This document shows, one piece after another, positions 1-9,227 of a stretch of 64,000 nt of DNA (its first letter is position 1; every line of letters begins with the position of its first letter). The position numbers were made by a program, and so were the translations under genes. Origin of the DNA: Novosphingobium sp. (GTDB lineage Bacteria > Pseudomonadota > Alphaproteobacteria > Sphingomonadales > Sphingomonadaceae); NCBI RefSeq assembly GCF_020852455.1, contig NZ_JADZAT010000010.1:475663-539662 (forward strand). Direction: 5' to 3'. The notes beneath the pieces were generated by a model. The model ran no database searches. It was not told the DNA's origin and saw nothing but the letters and a program-made list of their open reading frames with translations.

Positions 1-1
1 T

Positions 2-2107
2 GAAAGCTGGTTCGGGATCGGCCACGCACCGCCGCGCCTGCCGGCCGACAATGCCAGCCTTGAACGGCTGGCCAAGGCTGGCCGTGCGGCCTGGCGTGAT
101 GGCAAGGGGCTGGCCGACCTGATCGAGGGCGAAGCCGGCCGCTGGAAGGCGCAGGTGCTGCGCGCCGGGCGCGGCGATGACTATCTGGTCTGGACGATTA
201 CCCCGCTGTCCGCGCCTGATCTGGTTGCCGAACTGGTTCCGCATCTTGATGGTAAGCTGGGCCGGGCGCTGGCGCAGGCCGGGTTCAGCCTGGCGATCGT
301 CGATCCCGATGGCCTGATCCGCGCCGCCAGTTCCGGTTTTGCTGCGCGCGCCACTGGTGATGGCGCCGCGATCCTGACCGGCAAGGAATTCACCAGCCTG
401 CTGCGTCAGGACGAGGCGGACCGGATCACCTGGGCCCGCGATGGCAAGCGCGGCGCGCCGCTGACGATGTTCTACATGCCGGTTGCCGATCCCGATGCTG
501 CCGTCGAACCCGATTACGATTCCACCCCCTCGCTGATCGTGATTGCCGATCACGGCGTGGGGCTGGGCGGCGGGGCCAGTGAAGGCGCGGCTTCGGTTCC
601 GCACCTTGAAGCCTTGCTGGGACAATTACCGCTGGGCCTGGCCATGGCCGATCGCGATGGGCGACTGCTGTTTGCCAACAATGCTTTCATGCGCGCCGCC
701 GGGCGCGATGGCGATCCGCCGCCGATCTACCCGACCGATCTGGTGGTTCAGGAAGACAAGGGTCCGATCTCCGACGCGATCCGCCGCTTTGCGCAGGGCC
801 CCGCCAGCAGCGGCGACCTGGCGGTGCGGCTGAAGGGCCAGGCCGAAGATCCGGTAACGCTGAGCCTGGCGGGTGTGCGCGGGCTGGGCGAGGCGGCAGT
901 GCTGCTGGGGCTGACCGACAATACCGAGGAAACCCGGCTCAAGCGGCAGGTGGCCCAGGCCACCAAGATGCAGGCGGTAGGCCAGCTCGCCGGCGGGGTG
1001 GCGCACGATTTCAACAATGTGCTGACCGCGATCCTGGGCACCTGCGACCTGATGCTGCTGCGCCATACCCCCGGTGACAGCGACTATGACGATATCCAGC
1101 AGATCCGCGCCAATTCGAACCGCGCGGCCAGCCTGACGCGTCAGTTGCTGGCCTTCAGCCGTCAGCAGACGCTGCGCCCCGAAGTGCTGCAACTGCCCGA
1201 TGTGGTTTCCGACATCTCGCAGATGCTAAAGCGCCTGATCGGTGAGAAGATCCAGCTGACCGTCACCCATGACCGCGATCTGGGCCCGGTTCGCGCCGAT
1301 CCGACCCAGCTGGAACAGGTGATCGTCAACCTGGCGGTGAATGCCCGCGATGCCATGCTGTCAAAGGGCGATAGCGGCAAGCTGGCGATCGCGACCCGGA
1401 AGGTTACCGCAGCGCAGGTGCGCGGCATGCGCAATGCGATCATGCCGCAAGTCGATTACACCGCACTGGTGGTGCAGGACACCGGCACCGGCATTGCGCC
1501 TGACAATCTGGGCAAGATTTTCGAACCCTTCTTCACCACCAAGGAACAGGGGAAGGGGACCGGGCTGGGGCTTTCGACCGTTTACGGGATCGTCAAGCAA
1601 TCGGGCGGCTTCATTTTTGCCGATAGCGAGATGGGCAAGGGCACGACCTTTACGGTCTATTTCCCGGTCCACCATGGCCCAGTCGAAAAGTCTGTCGGCA
1701 CGGCCGAACTCGCCGCAGCCGCGCCGCAAAGCGAATGGTCGGGCGGAGGCAAGATCCTGCTGGTCGAGGACGAGGACATGGTCCGCGCGGTCGCCGAACG
1801 CGCGCTGACCCGGGCCGGCTTTGAAGTCACCACCGCCAGCGATGGCGACGAAGGGCTGGAAGTGATCGAAAGCGGCGCCCCCTTCGATCTGATCGTGTCC
1901 GATGTCGTAATGCCAGCGATGGACGGCCCCAGCATGGCCCGCGAAGTGCGCAAGCTGCGCCCGTCCATGCCGATCCTGTTCATGTCGGGCTATGCCGAGG
2001 AACAGCTGCGCAAGGAACTGGACCTCGACAATGTCGAATTCCTGCCCAAGCCATTCACCGTTCAGCAAATCTGCGACAAGGTGGGAGCAGTGCTGGCCGG
2101 CGGATAG
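2..2107 (+). CDS. cckA: Hybrid sensor histidine kinase CckA (5'-truncated by window edge)
   Basis: The reading frame is already open at base 2, so the N-terminus lies outside the window; about 701 residues are visible. The protein has PAS-like sensor segments, then a dimerisation/phosphoacceptor helix with GGVAHDFNNVL (His near visible residue 335), a HATPase domain with NLAVNARDAM, DTGTGIA and GKGTGLGLSTVYGIV, and a C-terminal receiver domain with LLVEDED, acceptor Asp in LIVSDVVMPAMDG and the switch Lys in LPKPF. The AHDFNN box and C-terminal receiver are the CckA signature. In alphaproteobacteria CckA is the inner-membrane kinase/phosphatase that phosphorylates CtrA and CpdR through ChpT. 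The membrane segments expected at the N-terminus are not in view. The next gene starts 14 bp downstream. Confidence 0.93.
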   Translation, partial: ESWFGIGHAPPRLPADNASLERLAKAGRAAWRDGKGLADLIEGEAGRWKAQVLRAGRGDDYLVWTITPLSAPDLVAELVPHLDGKLGRALAQAGFSLAIVDPDGLIRAASSGFAARATGDGAAILTGKEFTSLLRQDEADRITWARDGKRGAPLTMFYMPVADPDAAVEPDYDSTPSLIVIADHGVGLGGGASEGAASVPHLEALLGQLPLGLAMADRDGRLLFANNAFMRAAGRDGDPPPIYPTDLVVQEDKGPISDAIRRFAQGPASSGDLAVRLKGQAEDPVTLSLAGVRGLGEAAVLLGLTDNTEETRLKRQVAQATKMQAVGQLAGGVAHDFNNVLTAILGTCDLMLLRHTPGDSDYDDIQQIRANSNRAASLTRQLLAFSRQQTLRPEVLQLPDVVSDISQMLKRLIGEKIQLTVTHDRDLGPVRADPTQLEQVIVNLAVNARDAMLSKGDSGKLAIATRKVTAAQVRGMRNAIMPQVDYTALVVQDTGTGIAPDNLGKIFEPFFTTKEQGKGTGLGLSTVYGIVKQSGGFIFADSEMGKGTTFTVYFPVHHGPVEKSVGTAELAAAAPQSEWSGGGKILLVEDEDMVRAVAERALTRAGFEVTTASDGDEGLEVIESGAPFDLIVSDVVMPAMDGPSMAREVRKLRPSMPILFMSGYAEEQLRKELDLDNVEFLPKPFTVQQICDKVGAVLAGG

Positions 2108-2121
2108 GAAGGAGCCCCACG

Positions 2122-3243
2122 ATGTCTGACGGAGCAAGCGGGCGTTCTATCCCACGGCGCAAGGCGCTGGGGCGACTGGCTCTTGGCGGACTGACTTGCG
2201 CAACGATTGGCTGCGGCTCGGGTGAGGCAGCCATGCCGCCCAGAAGCAATCCCGGCAAGCGGTCCTGGCGGATGGGTTTTTCCCCCAATCCACCGCGCTT
2301 CACTGTCGAGGACGTGCTGAAGGGGATCGGCATCTGGAGCCAGCGCGCCGAACTGGTAATCATCCATGAAGAACTGCCCTGGGCCGACTTGCTGCGCGGC
2401 ATGTCGGCCGAAGAGGTGCTCAATCGCGACAAGGTGCAACTGGTTCAGTTTTTGCGCGGCAAGGGGCTGGGCCTGCATTTCATGCTCGATCTGACCAATG
2501 GTCTGGCCCGGGAGGAGGAAGCCCCGGCACTGGTCAAGGCGGGCCGCAGCCTGGGTGATCCTGTGGTGCAGGCACTGGCCCGCGACTATGCCCTGGCGGT
2601 CGAACGGATGCTGGCGCCCGAATGGCTGGGTCTGGCTGTCGAAACGAACCTGATCCGCGAGATTGCGCCGGCCCCGATCTATCAGGCGGTCAAGGCTACG
2701 GCGGCATTGATCGAAGCTGCCTTGGCCAGCAGCGGGGCGCGGGCGCGCAGGTTTGTCAGCATTCAGGCTGAATCTGCCTGGGGCCGGCTCGTGATGAGCA
2801 ACAAGGGCTATCTGGGGGTTGCCCAGGATCTGACGGACTTTGCCTTTACCCAGGCGCTGGGCATTTCATCCTATCCCTATCTGGGATGGGGCCGGCCGGA
2901 CGACTTGCCGGCGGACTATTACAGCCGCCTGCGCGGGAAGAGCAATTTGCCGGTGATTGTCACCGAAGGCGGCTGGGCCAGCGCAAGCTTTGGACCAGTG
3001 GTCAGCTCCCCCGAAAATCAGGCACGCTACATCGAACGGCATGCTGATCTGCTCGACGGCGTTCAGGCGCTGGCCTGGTTCCAACTGCAATTCGCCGATC
3101 TCGATCTCGATACTTTCCCGGCGCCGATCCCGCCCAGCCTCCCCCTGTTTGGCTCGATCGGGCTGGCCGATCCGCAGTTCAAGGGCAAGCCTGCGCTGAA
3201 GGCCTGGGATGTGCTTTTTCGGCGCATGGTGACGATGCGCTGA
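2122..3243 (+). CDS. Secreted glycoside hydrolase-like TIM-barrel protein
   Basis: This is a 373-residue protein starting 14 bp after cckA, preceded by a GGAAGGAG ribosome site, so it is probably co-transcribed with cckA. The N-terminus carries a twin-arginine-like PRRKALGRL stretch and a hydrophobic segment ending in a possible lipobox (TIGC), so it is probably exported and perhaps lipidated. The body resembles clan-A glycoside hydrolase folds such as GH53 galactanases: a Glu in GLAVETN could be the acid/base and the Glu in VIVTEGGW the nucleophile, followed by a late Trp-rich strand (ALAWFQLQF). The family assignment is inference from these two Glu sites; substrate is unknown. Its link to CckA may be positional only. 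Confidence 0.7.
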   Translation: MSDGASGRSIPRRKALGRLALGGLTCATIGCGSGEAAMPPRSNPGKRSWRMGFSPNPPRFTVEDVLKGIGIWSQRAELVIIHEELPWADLLRGMSAEEVLNRDKVQLVQFLRGKGLGLHFMLDLTNGLAREEEAPALVKAGRSLGDPVVQALARDYALAVERMLAPEWLGLAVETNLIREIAPAPIYQAVKATAALIEAALASSGARARRFVSIQAESAWGRLVMSNKGYLGVAQDLTDFAFTQALGISSYPYLGWGRPDDLPADYYSRLRGKSNLPVIVTEGGWASASFGPVVSSPENQARYIERHADLLDGVQALAWFQLQFADLDLDTFPAPIPPSLPLFGSIGLADPQFKGKPALKAWDVLFRRMVTMR

Positions 3244-3402
3244 ATTATACGCCTGCCGGTCAGAATGCGCCGCCCGTCGAGCCCGCATGTTCAGCGTACA
3301 GCAATGATGATCTATCGACAGTTCCGGCCCGGGAGAAGGGCAAACGGGGGCCTGATGCAATGCATGCTGACCAAACCGAAGGGCGCGACAGGTAGTTTGG
3401 AA

Positions 3403-4044
3403 ATGGAAGTGCACAACCGCATCATAGTTGCCGATGACCATCCGATGTTTCGCGATGCCCTGGTGCAAAGGCTCGACCGCGTTTTCGCCGATTCAACCAT
3501 CGATGCGGTGGCTTGCTTTGACACGATGTTGGACTGCGCGCGCCGCGGAACCCCGCCGGTCCTGTTCGTGCTCGACCTGCTTTTCCCAGGAATGGACGGC
3601 CCAACTTCGATCAGCCGGTTGAGGCGGGAATTCCCGTCGGCATCGCTGGTGCTGGTTTCGATGCTGGAGGATCCGCAGGTCGCGCAGCAGATGCTCGAAG
3701 CCGGGGCGGACGGGTATCTTGGCAAAGGTCTGCCCGCCGGTGAAATCATTGCTGGTATCGAAGCGATCTTTGCCGGCGATTTCGTGGTCAAACTGGGAAT
3801 GAGCGGTCCGGTCGGGGTGGTCGAGGAGACCAGCCTGTCACCGCGCCAGCTGGAAATTCTGGAAATGATCGTCAGCGGCAAAAGCAACAAGGTCATCGCG
3901 CGTGAGCTGGGGCTGTCGCCGTTTACGGTGCGCAACCATGTCTCAACCCTGATGCGCCGTTATGGCACCAACCGGCGGGGGCAGATCCTGCAGCGGGTCA
4001 AGTCCCTGAACCTGGTCACGCTGCGAGAGGCGCAAGGTAGCTAG
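3403..4044 (+). CDS. LuxR/NarL-family response regulator
   Basis: The receiver domain begins at [10 protein letters not shown]; the acidic pair is Asp11-Asp12, the phosphoacceptor Asp58 lies in [11 protein letters not shown], and the conserved Lys is in DGYLGKG. A GerE/LuxR helix-turn-helix follows at about 143-190 ([28 protein letters not shown]). Length is 213 aa, normal for NarL/FixJ regulators. I chose the ATG at 3403 because the receiver fold starts immediately after it; ATGs at 3355 and 3364 and a start at 3265 are in frame but would add an unstructured tail. It converges on a hybrid kinase and their coding ends overlap by 102 bp, suggesting a cognate two-component pair. Confidence 0.88.
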   Translation: MEVHNRIIVADDHPMFRDALVQRLDRVFADSTIDAVACFDTMLDCARRGTPPVLFVLDLLFPGMDGPTSISRLRREFPSASLVLVSMLEDPQVAQQMLEAGADGYLGKGLPAGEIIAGIEAIFAGDFVVKLGMSGPVGVVEETSLSPRQLEILEMIVSGKSNKVIARELGLSPFTVRNHVSTLMRRYGTNRRGQILQRVKSLNLVTLREAQGS

Positions 4045-5685
4045 CATCGATCGCAACTGTGCGGGATGCACCGGTTTCGTAAGCAGTTCGACGCCTTCGC
4101 GGGCCGCCAGCTGTTCGACATCGCTGCTGCTGTGTCCGGTCATCAGGAAAGCCGGTATCGGCCGGTTGTGCGCACTGCGGATCTGGTGGATTGCAGCGAT
4201 GCCCAGTTGGCCATTGCCCAGATCGTAGTCGGCGATGATCAGGTCGGCCAATTCGGTCGTCGCTGGTATCGTCAGAAACGGCTGGATCTGGCAGCCCCAA
4301 CGGGCCATCAGCGCGCTGACCCCTTCCAGCACATCCTGATCGTCTTCGATTAGAATGATCCGCATGCCAGACAGGGGAGTACCGGTTGGCTGCGGTGCTG
4401 CAGCAGCCGTGTCCAGCGCAACAGATGTGCGCGGTATCAGCGCAATCCGAACAACCGTGCCAACGCCGCGCCGTGACTGAAGTTCAAGGCGCATGCCGCA
4501 CAGTCTGGCCAGCCGATCAACGATATTGAGCCCCAGGCCAACCCCGCCGACATCACGGTCACCGGCCATGTGGGCGCGGTAGAATTCGGTGAAGATGTGC
4601 GGCAGATGCGCTTCTTCAATCCCGATTCCCTGGTCATGGACCTCGATCGAAACGGTCTGGCCGGTTCGCCTGACGCCGATCAGCACAGACGAGCCGCGCG
4701 CATGTTTGATGGCGTTCGATACCAGGTTCTGGATCATCGTCGAAAGCAGCACCGGATCGACCATCACTTCGGCGGTCGTCGGCACCAGTCGCAGGCGGAC
4801 ATCGTGCCAGTGCGCTGACTGCTCGTTCTGCTGGACGATTTCCGCAAGCAGCGGGCCTAGTCTGGTGGGTTCGGGGCGCGCCGCGATCGTGCCGCTGTCC
4901 AGCTGCGCAACGTCAAGCAGCGACTTGAACAGGCCGGACACCGAATCGAGCGCGCGATCGATCCGGTCGATTATCCCCTCGCGCTCCGCCTTGGTGGTCG
5001 ATTCCCGCAGATTGCCCAGGTAGTAGCCTATTGCATGGATCGGTTGCCGCAGGTCATGGCTGGCCTGGGCCAAAAACCGGCTTTTGACCTGCATTGCTTC
5101 CAGCGCCGCGTCGCGGGCCTTGGCGGTCTGCCGCAAGAGCGCCAAGGCAGTACTGGGCAAGACGATCGCGGTGATCGAAAACGTGAAAACCAGTTCGGGA
5201 TTTGCCCGCCAGAATGGACTGAGCAGCGCCAGCGTTGACAGCGACACCTGCGCAAGGATCGCTGCAGCCGCCATGTAGAGCACACCATAGCGCATCCCGT
5301 TGCCGATGATCACGCCGACCAGCAGCGCATAGATCAGCATCATCGGCTCGCCGCCGATCGCCATGGTATAGGTCAGCACGAACATGTCGATCAGCAGCGT
5401 GCAGAACTTTCGGCCGACCCGATCGACCGGAAATCGCTTTACGATCCAGAAGACGATCGCTGCGTAAGCCGTGCTGAGTGCAGTGAACGCCAGCAAGTGG
5501 ATTGCGGACTGATCGGGCAGGGGGGCCTGGCCAAGCCCCGCCCAGCGCGCCACGATGTAGCTGGCGCAGATCAGGCCAAACCACACCCGCACACGCGCCT
5601 GCCCCAGCTCGGCAGTCTGCATGTCGAACGCGGTGTCGAATCCGCGTGCGAATCCCGAAAGGCGAGGTAGCTTTCTGTCTGCCAA
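3943..5685 (-). CDS. Membrane-bound hybrid histidine kinase with C-terminal receiver
   Basis: The 580-residue protein has about six hydrophobic segments in residues 32-185, then a HisKA domain with the phosphoacceptor His210 in [14 protein letters not shown]. The HATPase follows (N-box [10 protein letters not shown] near 320, DQGIG at 351, GGVGLGLN at 380). A receiver domain from about 441 has acceptor Asp486 (LIIADYDLG) and Lys537 (LTKPVH). The SHDLRQP H-box occurs in kinases of the NahK/ErcS type that work with LuxR-type regulators. The start is a TTG at 5685 only 12 nt after the DUF2189 gene; an ATG at 5622 (Met22) is an alternative. Its last 33 codons lie antisense to the response-regulator gene. 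Confidence 0.9.
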   Translation of the reverse strand: MADRKLPRLSGFARGFDTAFDMQTAELGQARVRVWFGLICASYIVARWAGLGQAPLPDQSAIHLLAFTALSTAYAAIVFWIVKRFPVDRVGRKFCTLLIDMFVLTYTMAIGGEPMMLIYALLVGVIIGNGMRYGVLYMAAAAILAQVSLSTLALLSPFWRANPELVFTFSITAIVLPSTALALLRQTAKARDAALEAMQVKSRFLAQASHDLRQPIHAIGYYLGNLRESTTKAEREGIIDRIDRALDSVSGLFKSLLDVAQLDSGTIAARPEPTRLGPLLAEIVQQNEQSAHWHDVRLRLVPTTAEVMVDPVLLSTMIQNLVSNAIKHARGSSVLIGVRRTGQTVSIEVHDQGIGIEEAHLPHIFTEFYRAHMAGDRDVGGVGLGLNIVDRLARLCGMRLELQSRRGVGTVVRIALIPRTSVALDTAAAAPQPTGTPLSGMRIILIEDDQDVLEGVSALMARWGCQIQPFLTIPATTELADLIIADYDLGNGQLGIAAIHQIRSAHNRPIPAFLMTGHSSSDVEQLAAREGVELLTKPVHPAQLRSMLATLRLSQRDQVQGLDPLQDLPPPVGAITAHQG

Positions 5686-5697
5686 AGTAGGTCCCGG

Positions 5698-6468
5698 CTA
5701 GTCCACCGTTCGCCGATACAGATGCCAGGTCGCATGCCCCAGCACCGGCAGAACCACCAGCAGCCCCAAAAACGCCGGCACCATCGCCGCGAACAGCGTC
5801 AGCGCGATGATTGCCGCCCAGGTGGTCATCACCAGCTGGTTCAGCTGTACCGCGCGCAGGCTGCGGATGATTGCGGTCAGGAAATCGATGTCGCGATCGA
5901 CCAGCAGCGGCAGGCTGATCACCGTCACCGCATAAAACAGGAAAGCCATCATCGCCCCGGTCACCGTGCCCACTGCCAGCATCCCCAGACCTGCCGGGCT
6001 TTGCAGCAGTGACAGCGACTGCGATCCCATCCCGCTTTCCGACATGAAGATCGCGAAGATCCCATGGGCCAGGATCATCCAGAAGGTGAAGCCGACAAAA
6101 ACGAAGCCGCCGATCATCAGCAGCTGATCATCTCCGCGCCCGCGCAGCGCACCGAGCACCGCACCCCAACCAAGCGGCAGCCCGGCCTCGCGCCGGCGGC
6201 TGACTTCATAGAGTCCAACTGCGGTGAACGGTGCGATCAGCGGAAAGCCCGAGGCCACCGGGATCAGCCACATCGAATTGCCATAGGTTGCCAACAGCCA
6301 GGCCAGCACCAGCCCGCCGGCGATATAGATCGACGCGAAGAACATCCCGTAAAGCGGATGCGCACGGAAATCGGCCCAACCCTTGCCCAGCGCCACGCGC
6401 AGATCGGCAAGCGTAAGGTCATTGGCAACCTGGATTGGCGGAATCTGGAACGGTTCTGACGGGTTCAC
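5698..6468 (-). CDS. DUF2189-family integral membrane protein
   Basis: This 256-residue protein has a short soluble N-terminus (VANDLTLADLRVALGKGWADF) and about six hydrophobic segments, with the DUF2189 features PLIAPFTAVGLYEVSRRREAG and the late segment VISLPLLVDRDIDFLTAI. The family is predicted to sit in the inner membrane and has no established biochemical role. The gene ends 12 nt before the TTG of the hybrid histidine kinase on the same strand, so the two form a likely operon and the protein could be an accessory to signalling; that link is inference from spacing. Confidence 0.85.
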   Translation of the reverse strand: MNPSEPFQIPPIQVANDLTLADLRVALGKGWADFRAHPLYGMFFASIYIAGGLVLAWLLATYGNSMWLIPVASGFPLIAPFTAVGLYEVSRRREAGLPLGWGAVLGALRGRGDDQLLMIGGFVFVGFTFWMILAHGIFAIFMSESGMGSQSLSLLQSPAGLGMLAVGTVTGAMMAFLFYAVTVISLPLLVDRDIDFLTAIIRSLRAVQLNQLVMTTWAAIIALTLFAAMVPAFLGLLVVLPVLGHATWHLYRRTVD

Positions 6469-6552
6469 GGGCCCCTCTCCTTGCCTGGAACGCGAGGATA
6501 AAGGTGAACCAGATCGGACGAGGGGGCAAGAGTGCTGTTGCCGCGCTTTGGT

Positions 6553-7137
6553 TCAGCCCTGACCGGCCAGCAACAGGTCAAGGATCGCGCGGTGCAGCGG
6601 CTGGCCGCTGTCGGGATCATGGGCCGTGGCCAGGTTGCCATCGATCATCATGAAGACATAACCGGTCAACGCGGCGCACAGCGCCAGCACCAGCGATCTG
6701 GCCGCCAGACGACCGGGAACCAGCTGTGCCCCCAGCGCAGCGATCGGCTCCAGCAAGCGTTCCAGCATGTCCTTCAGCGCCGGATCCTCCGTATCGCGCA
6801 GGTCGGCGCGGCCCATCAGGCGGTAACGATTGGGATAGGCTTGGCCATAGGCCACCGACACGTCCCACAGCGCCTCAAGCCGGGCGCGCGGTGCTGGTTC
6901 GGCCAGCGCCAGCGCATCGCGTGTCTGGCGGTCAAGCTGGTCCATGCATTGCACCGCCAGCGCGGTCAGCAATGCGCGGCGATCGGGGAAATGGTTGATT
7001 GGCGCCGCGTGCGAGACCCCGGCAGAGCGGGCACAGGCGCGGATGGTGACCCCTTCGATCCCTTCGCGATCAAGCAGATGCTGGCCCGCTGTCAGCAATG
7101 CCTCGCGCAAATCGCCATGATGATGACCGCGTTTCAT
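6553..7137 (-). CDS. TetR/AcrR-family transcriptional regulator
   Basis: The 194-residue protein has the TetR N-terminal helix-turn-helix (LREALLTAGQHLLDREGIEGVTIRACARSAGVSHAAPINHFPDRRALLTAL, residues 10-60) and a C-terminal helical domain of the WHG type (AYGQAYPNRYRLMGR). It is divergent from a two-gene membrane-protein operon across only 63 bp, and that gap holds two copies of ATTGAC-N3-GTCAAT. The simplest reading is a repressor controlling itself and the divergent operon. The ligand is unknown. Confidence 0.92.
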   Translation of the reverse strand: MKRGHHHGDLREALLTAGQHLLDREGIEGVTIRACARSAGVSHAAPINHFPDRRALLTALAVQCMDQLDRQTRDALALAEPAPRARLEALWDVSVAYGQAYPNRYRLMGRADLRDTEDPALKDMLERLLEPIAALGAQLVPGRLAARSLVLALCAALTGYVFMMIDGNLATAHDPDSGQPLHRAILDLLLAGQG

Positions 7138-7145
7138 TTGACTAT

Positions 7146-7160
7146 ATTGACACCGTCAAT
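7146..7160. promoter_or_regulatory. Palindromic operator 1 for the divergent TetR regulator
   Basis: The 15-bp site reads ATTGAC-ACC-GTCAAT, an interrupted perfect palindrome starting 8 bp upstream of the tetR-like start codon. It is nearly identical to a second copy 27 bp away. Confidence 0.7.
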
Positions 7161-7172
7161 CACGCAATGCAA

Positions 7173-7187
7173 ATTGACAGTGTCAAT
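7173..7187. promoter_or_regulatory. Palindromic operator 2 for the divergent TetR regulator
   Basis: The second copy reads ATTGAC-AGT-GTCAAT, flanked by A/T (ATATTGACA...), 13 bp upstream of the ATG at 7201. It would block transcription or initiation of the divergent operon. Confidence 0.7.
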
Positions 7188-7200
7188 ATCTGGATTCGCA

Positions 7201-7944
7201 ATGTTCTTCCCGCTTCTCGTTTTGCATATCGCCGCCGGCGCCCTTGCTCTGCTGGCCGCCCTGATTGCCATGGCCAGCCGCAAGCGCGGCGGCGGTCTGC
7301 ATGCCCGGGCAGGTAGCCTGTTCGTCTTGATGATGAGCGCGATGGCCGCCAGTGCCGTCGTGCTCACCTGGTGGGAGCCTGACCGGCTCACCATGGGGGC
7401 CGGGCTGTGGACGCTCTACCTGGTCCACACCTCACAACAGGCCGTGCGCAGCCGTGCCGGCAAGCTGGAAGGAACCGGGCTGCTGGCCCTGATCCCGGGC
7501 TTTGCCGCGCTGCTGGCATTTGGCGATGGGGCGCTGATGGCTGCCCAGGCCCAGGACGGGCAGTTCGAAGGTACCGGCATGGCCGGTTTCATGGTGTTCG
7601 GCCTGTTCACGGCACTATCGCTGGGGCTCGATGCCAGTCTGATCTGGCGCCGGGCCCTGGCCCCGCGCCAACGCGTGGCTCGCCACCTGTGGCGGATGAC
7701 CACCGCCACATTCCTGGCGGTGACCTCGCTGTTCCTGGGCCAGCAGGACGATGTCTTTCCCTGGATGCAGGGATCGCCGGTGCTGCTGGTGCCCTCGCTG
7801 CTGACGCTGGTCTTCCTGCTTTACTGGATACTGCGGGTCCGTTTCGCCCGCAACTGGCTGGGCGCCATCATCGGCTTCACCCGATCGAAAGCCGATGATG
7901 GCGCTTCGACTTCCTCCGCACTAACCCAAAAGGGCCAAGCATGA
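7201..7944 (+). CDS. DUF2306-like integral membrane protein
   Basis: I start this gene at the ATG at 7201, directly after the TetR operators; the frame is open further upstream, but only antisense to the regulator. The 247-residue product begins FFPLLVLHIAAGALALLAALIAMASRKRGGGLHARAGSLFV, the pattern of DUF2306-type membrane proteins, and has about seven hydrophobic segments plus a short polar tail. The function of this family is not established. Its stop overlaps the next start by 4 bp (ATGA), so the two are translationally coupled and probably regulated together by the divergent TetR protein. Confidence 0.8.
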   Translation: MFFPLLVLHIAAGALALLAALIAMASRKRGGGLHARAGSLFVLMMSAMAASAVVLTWWEPDRLTMGAGLWTLYLVHTSQQAVRSRAGKLEGTGLLALIPGFAALLAFGDGALMAAQAQDGQFEGTGMAGFMVFGLFTALSLGLDASLIWRRALAPRQRVARHLWRMTTATFLAVTSLFLGQQDDVFPWMQGSPVLLVPSLLTLVFLLYWILRVRFARNWLGAIIGFTRSKADDGASTSSALTQKGQA

Positions 7945-8630
7945 TTTCTACTGCGACGACCGGGCGCCTGATCGGCGCCGGCATTGTTGCCGGCTATGTT
8001 TTCGACATTGCCAACAACTTCTTCATCCAGCCAAGGATCCGCACTGGCGAAGGGCCTATGGGTCTGTTTGCCGGAGCGGCCGGACAGCCGGGTCTGATTG
8101 GCACCGTGGTACTGATCGGAATTGTTTCAGGCGTGGTTTCGCTGCTGATCGCTGCACTGTTGTGCCGTGAATCGGTTGGTCGGCCTTTCGCCTGGCTCGC
8201 CTTCCTGTTTCTGGGCTTCAAGGCCACTTCGTTCGGCATGGGCGGGGCGGAACTGGCCAGCTACCAGCTCTATCGCGCGCTCGGGGATGCGATGCTGGCC
8301 GATCCGGGCGGCGAACTGGCCAGGATGGTCGGCCCGGTCTGGACCCTGGTGACCGAGCAACGTAACGCGCTGCATTACCCGACCATGCTGCTGGGCGGGG
8401 CAGGGGCCTTCACGTTCTACCTGTTGCTCAAGCAAAGCCGCTGGGTTCCGGGCTGGCTGGCCCTGGCCGGACTGCTGGCAACCGCTTCGCAGATGACCGG
8501 GGTGTTCACCGGGGTGCTGGGCTTTGACGTGTCGTTCTACTTCCTTGCCCCGCTGGCGCTGGTTCAGTTGGTGCTGGGCCTGTGGCTGCTGGTGCGCGGG
8601 TTTGATGAATGGGCCGCAGAACGGGGCTGA
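7941..8630 (+). CDS. DUF4386-like integral membrane protein
   Basis: The 229-residue product has about six hydrophobic segments, an N-terminus GRLIGAGIVAGYVFDIANNFFIQPRI and the central ALHYPTMLLGGAGAFTFYLLLKQSRWVPGWLALAGLLA, which resembles DUF4386 proteins in length and in the position of the loops. It overlaps the upstream membrane-protein gene by 4 bp. No catalytic motif is visible. Family assignment is from general resemblance, so moderate certainty only. Confidence 0.75.
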   Translation: MISTATTGRLIGAGIVAGYVFDIANNFFIQPRIRTGEGPMGLFAGAAGQPGLIGTVVLIGIVSGVVSLLIAALLCRESVGRPFAWLAFLFLGFKATSFGMGGAELASYQLYRALGDAMLADPGGELARMVGPVWTLVTEQRNALHYPTMLLGGAGAFTFYLLLKQSRWVPGWLALAGLLATASQMTGVFTGVLGFDVSFYFLAPLALVQLVLGLWLLVRGFDEWAAERG

Positions 8631-8666
8631 TCCGTTCGGGCAAACGAACGCTTACCCGGCGGCGGT

Positions 8667-9227
8667 CTATGAAACCTGTCGCAGCACCGCGATCTCTTCG
8701 CGCCGCCGGGCAACCTGCTCCTGGTGTTTGACAATGACCTCGGCAACCCAGCTGGCCAGTTGCTCGATCGCCTTGGGGTGCAGAGGTTCGGACACTCCGC
8801 CAGCCTGATTGATCCGCTCGATCACCGGGCGGAGCAGATCGACCGCCGATTCCAGCGTCGGATCGTAGTAAGTCCGCCAGTCGCGGAAGCGCTCGATCGC
8901 GATCACTGCGCGGCTCTTGTCGAGTTCGAGCGCATTGCCGAACTCGATCAGCAATTGCGTGGTCAGCCGCTGATCGCCCGCCAGGATTCGCTGGAGGTTG
9001 CGCGGGCTCATCCGCATGCGTCCGGCTGCCTGGGCCAGCGTGATCTGTCGTCGTTCCAGGTGGTGTTGAAACAACTGGCGGAACTGATCCTCGACTTCGG
9101 CCGGGCTCAGCCGGTGAGTGACCGCATCGCTGGCGACCAACCCCAACTCGCTATTGGGTTCATCCAATCTGGCGCTTCGCTTGTTGTTCTCAATTCTTCC
9201 AGCCATATCAGATACCTCGCAACGCAA
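8667..9227 (-). CDS. XRE-like helix-turn-helix regulator
   Basis: This 186-residue soluble protein has a polar N-terminus and a helix-turn-helix at about residues 50-105 (FRQLFQHHLERRQITLAQAAGRMRMSPRNLQRILAGDQRLT), matching the Cro/CI-type fold, then a helical region with WRTYYDPTLESAVDLLRPVIERINQAGG and a charged coiled-coil-like C-terminus (KHQEQVARRREEIAVL). The first Met is taken, but Met8 (MAGRIENNK) is an equally good start at 9206. Targets are unknown. It is convergent with the DUF4386-like gene. Confidence 0.75.
   Translation of the reverse strand: MRCEVSDMAGRIENNKRSARLDEPNSELGLVASDAVTHRLSPAEVEDQFRQLFQHHLERRQITLAQAAGRMRMSPRNLQRILAGDQRLTTQLLIEFGNALELDKSRAVIAIERFRDWRTYYDPTLESAVDLLRPVIERINQAGGVSEPLHPKAIEQLASWVAEVIVKHQEQVARRREEIAVLRQVS

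Noticed and set aside
6532..7200. Upstream extension of the DUF2306-like frame across the TetR gene
   Set aside because: It is antisense to a well-supported regulator; the ATG at 7201 just after the operators is the natural start.
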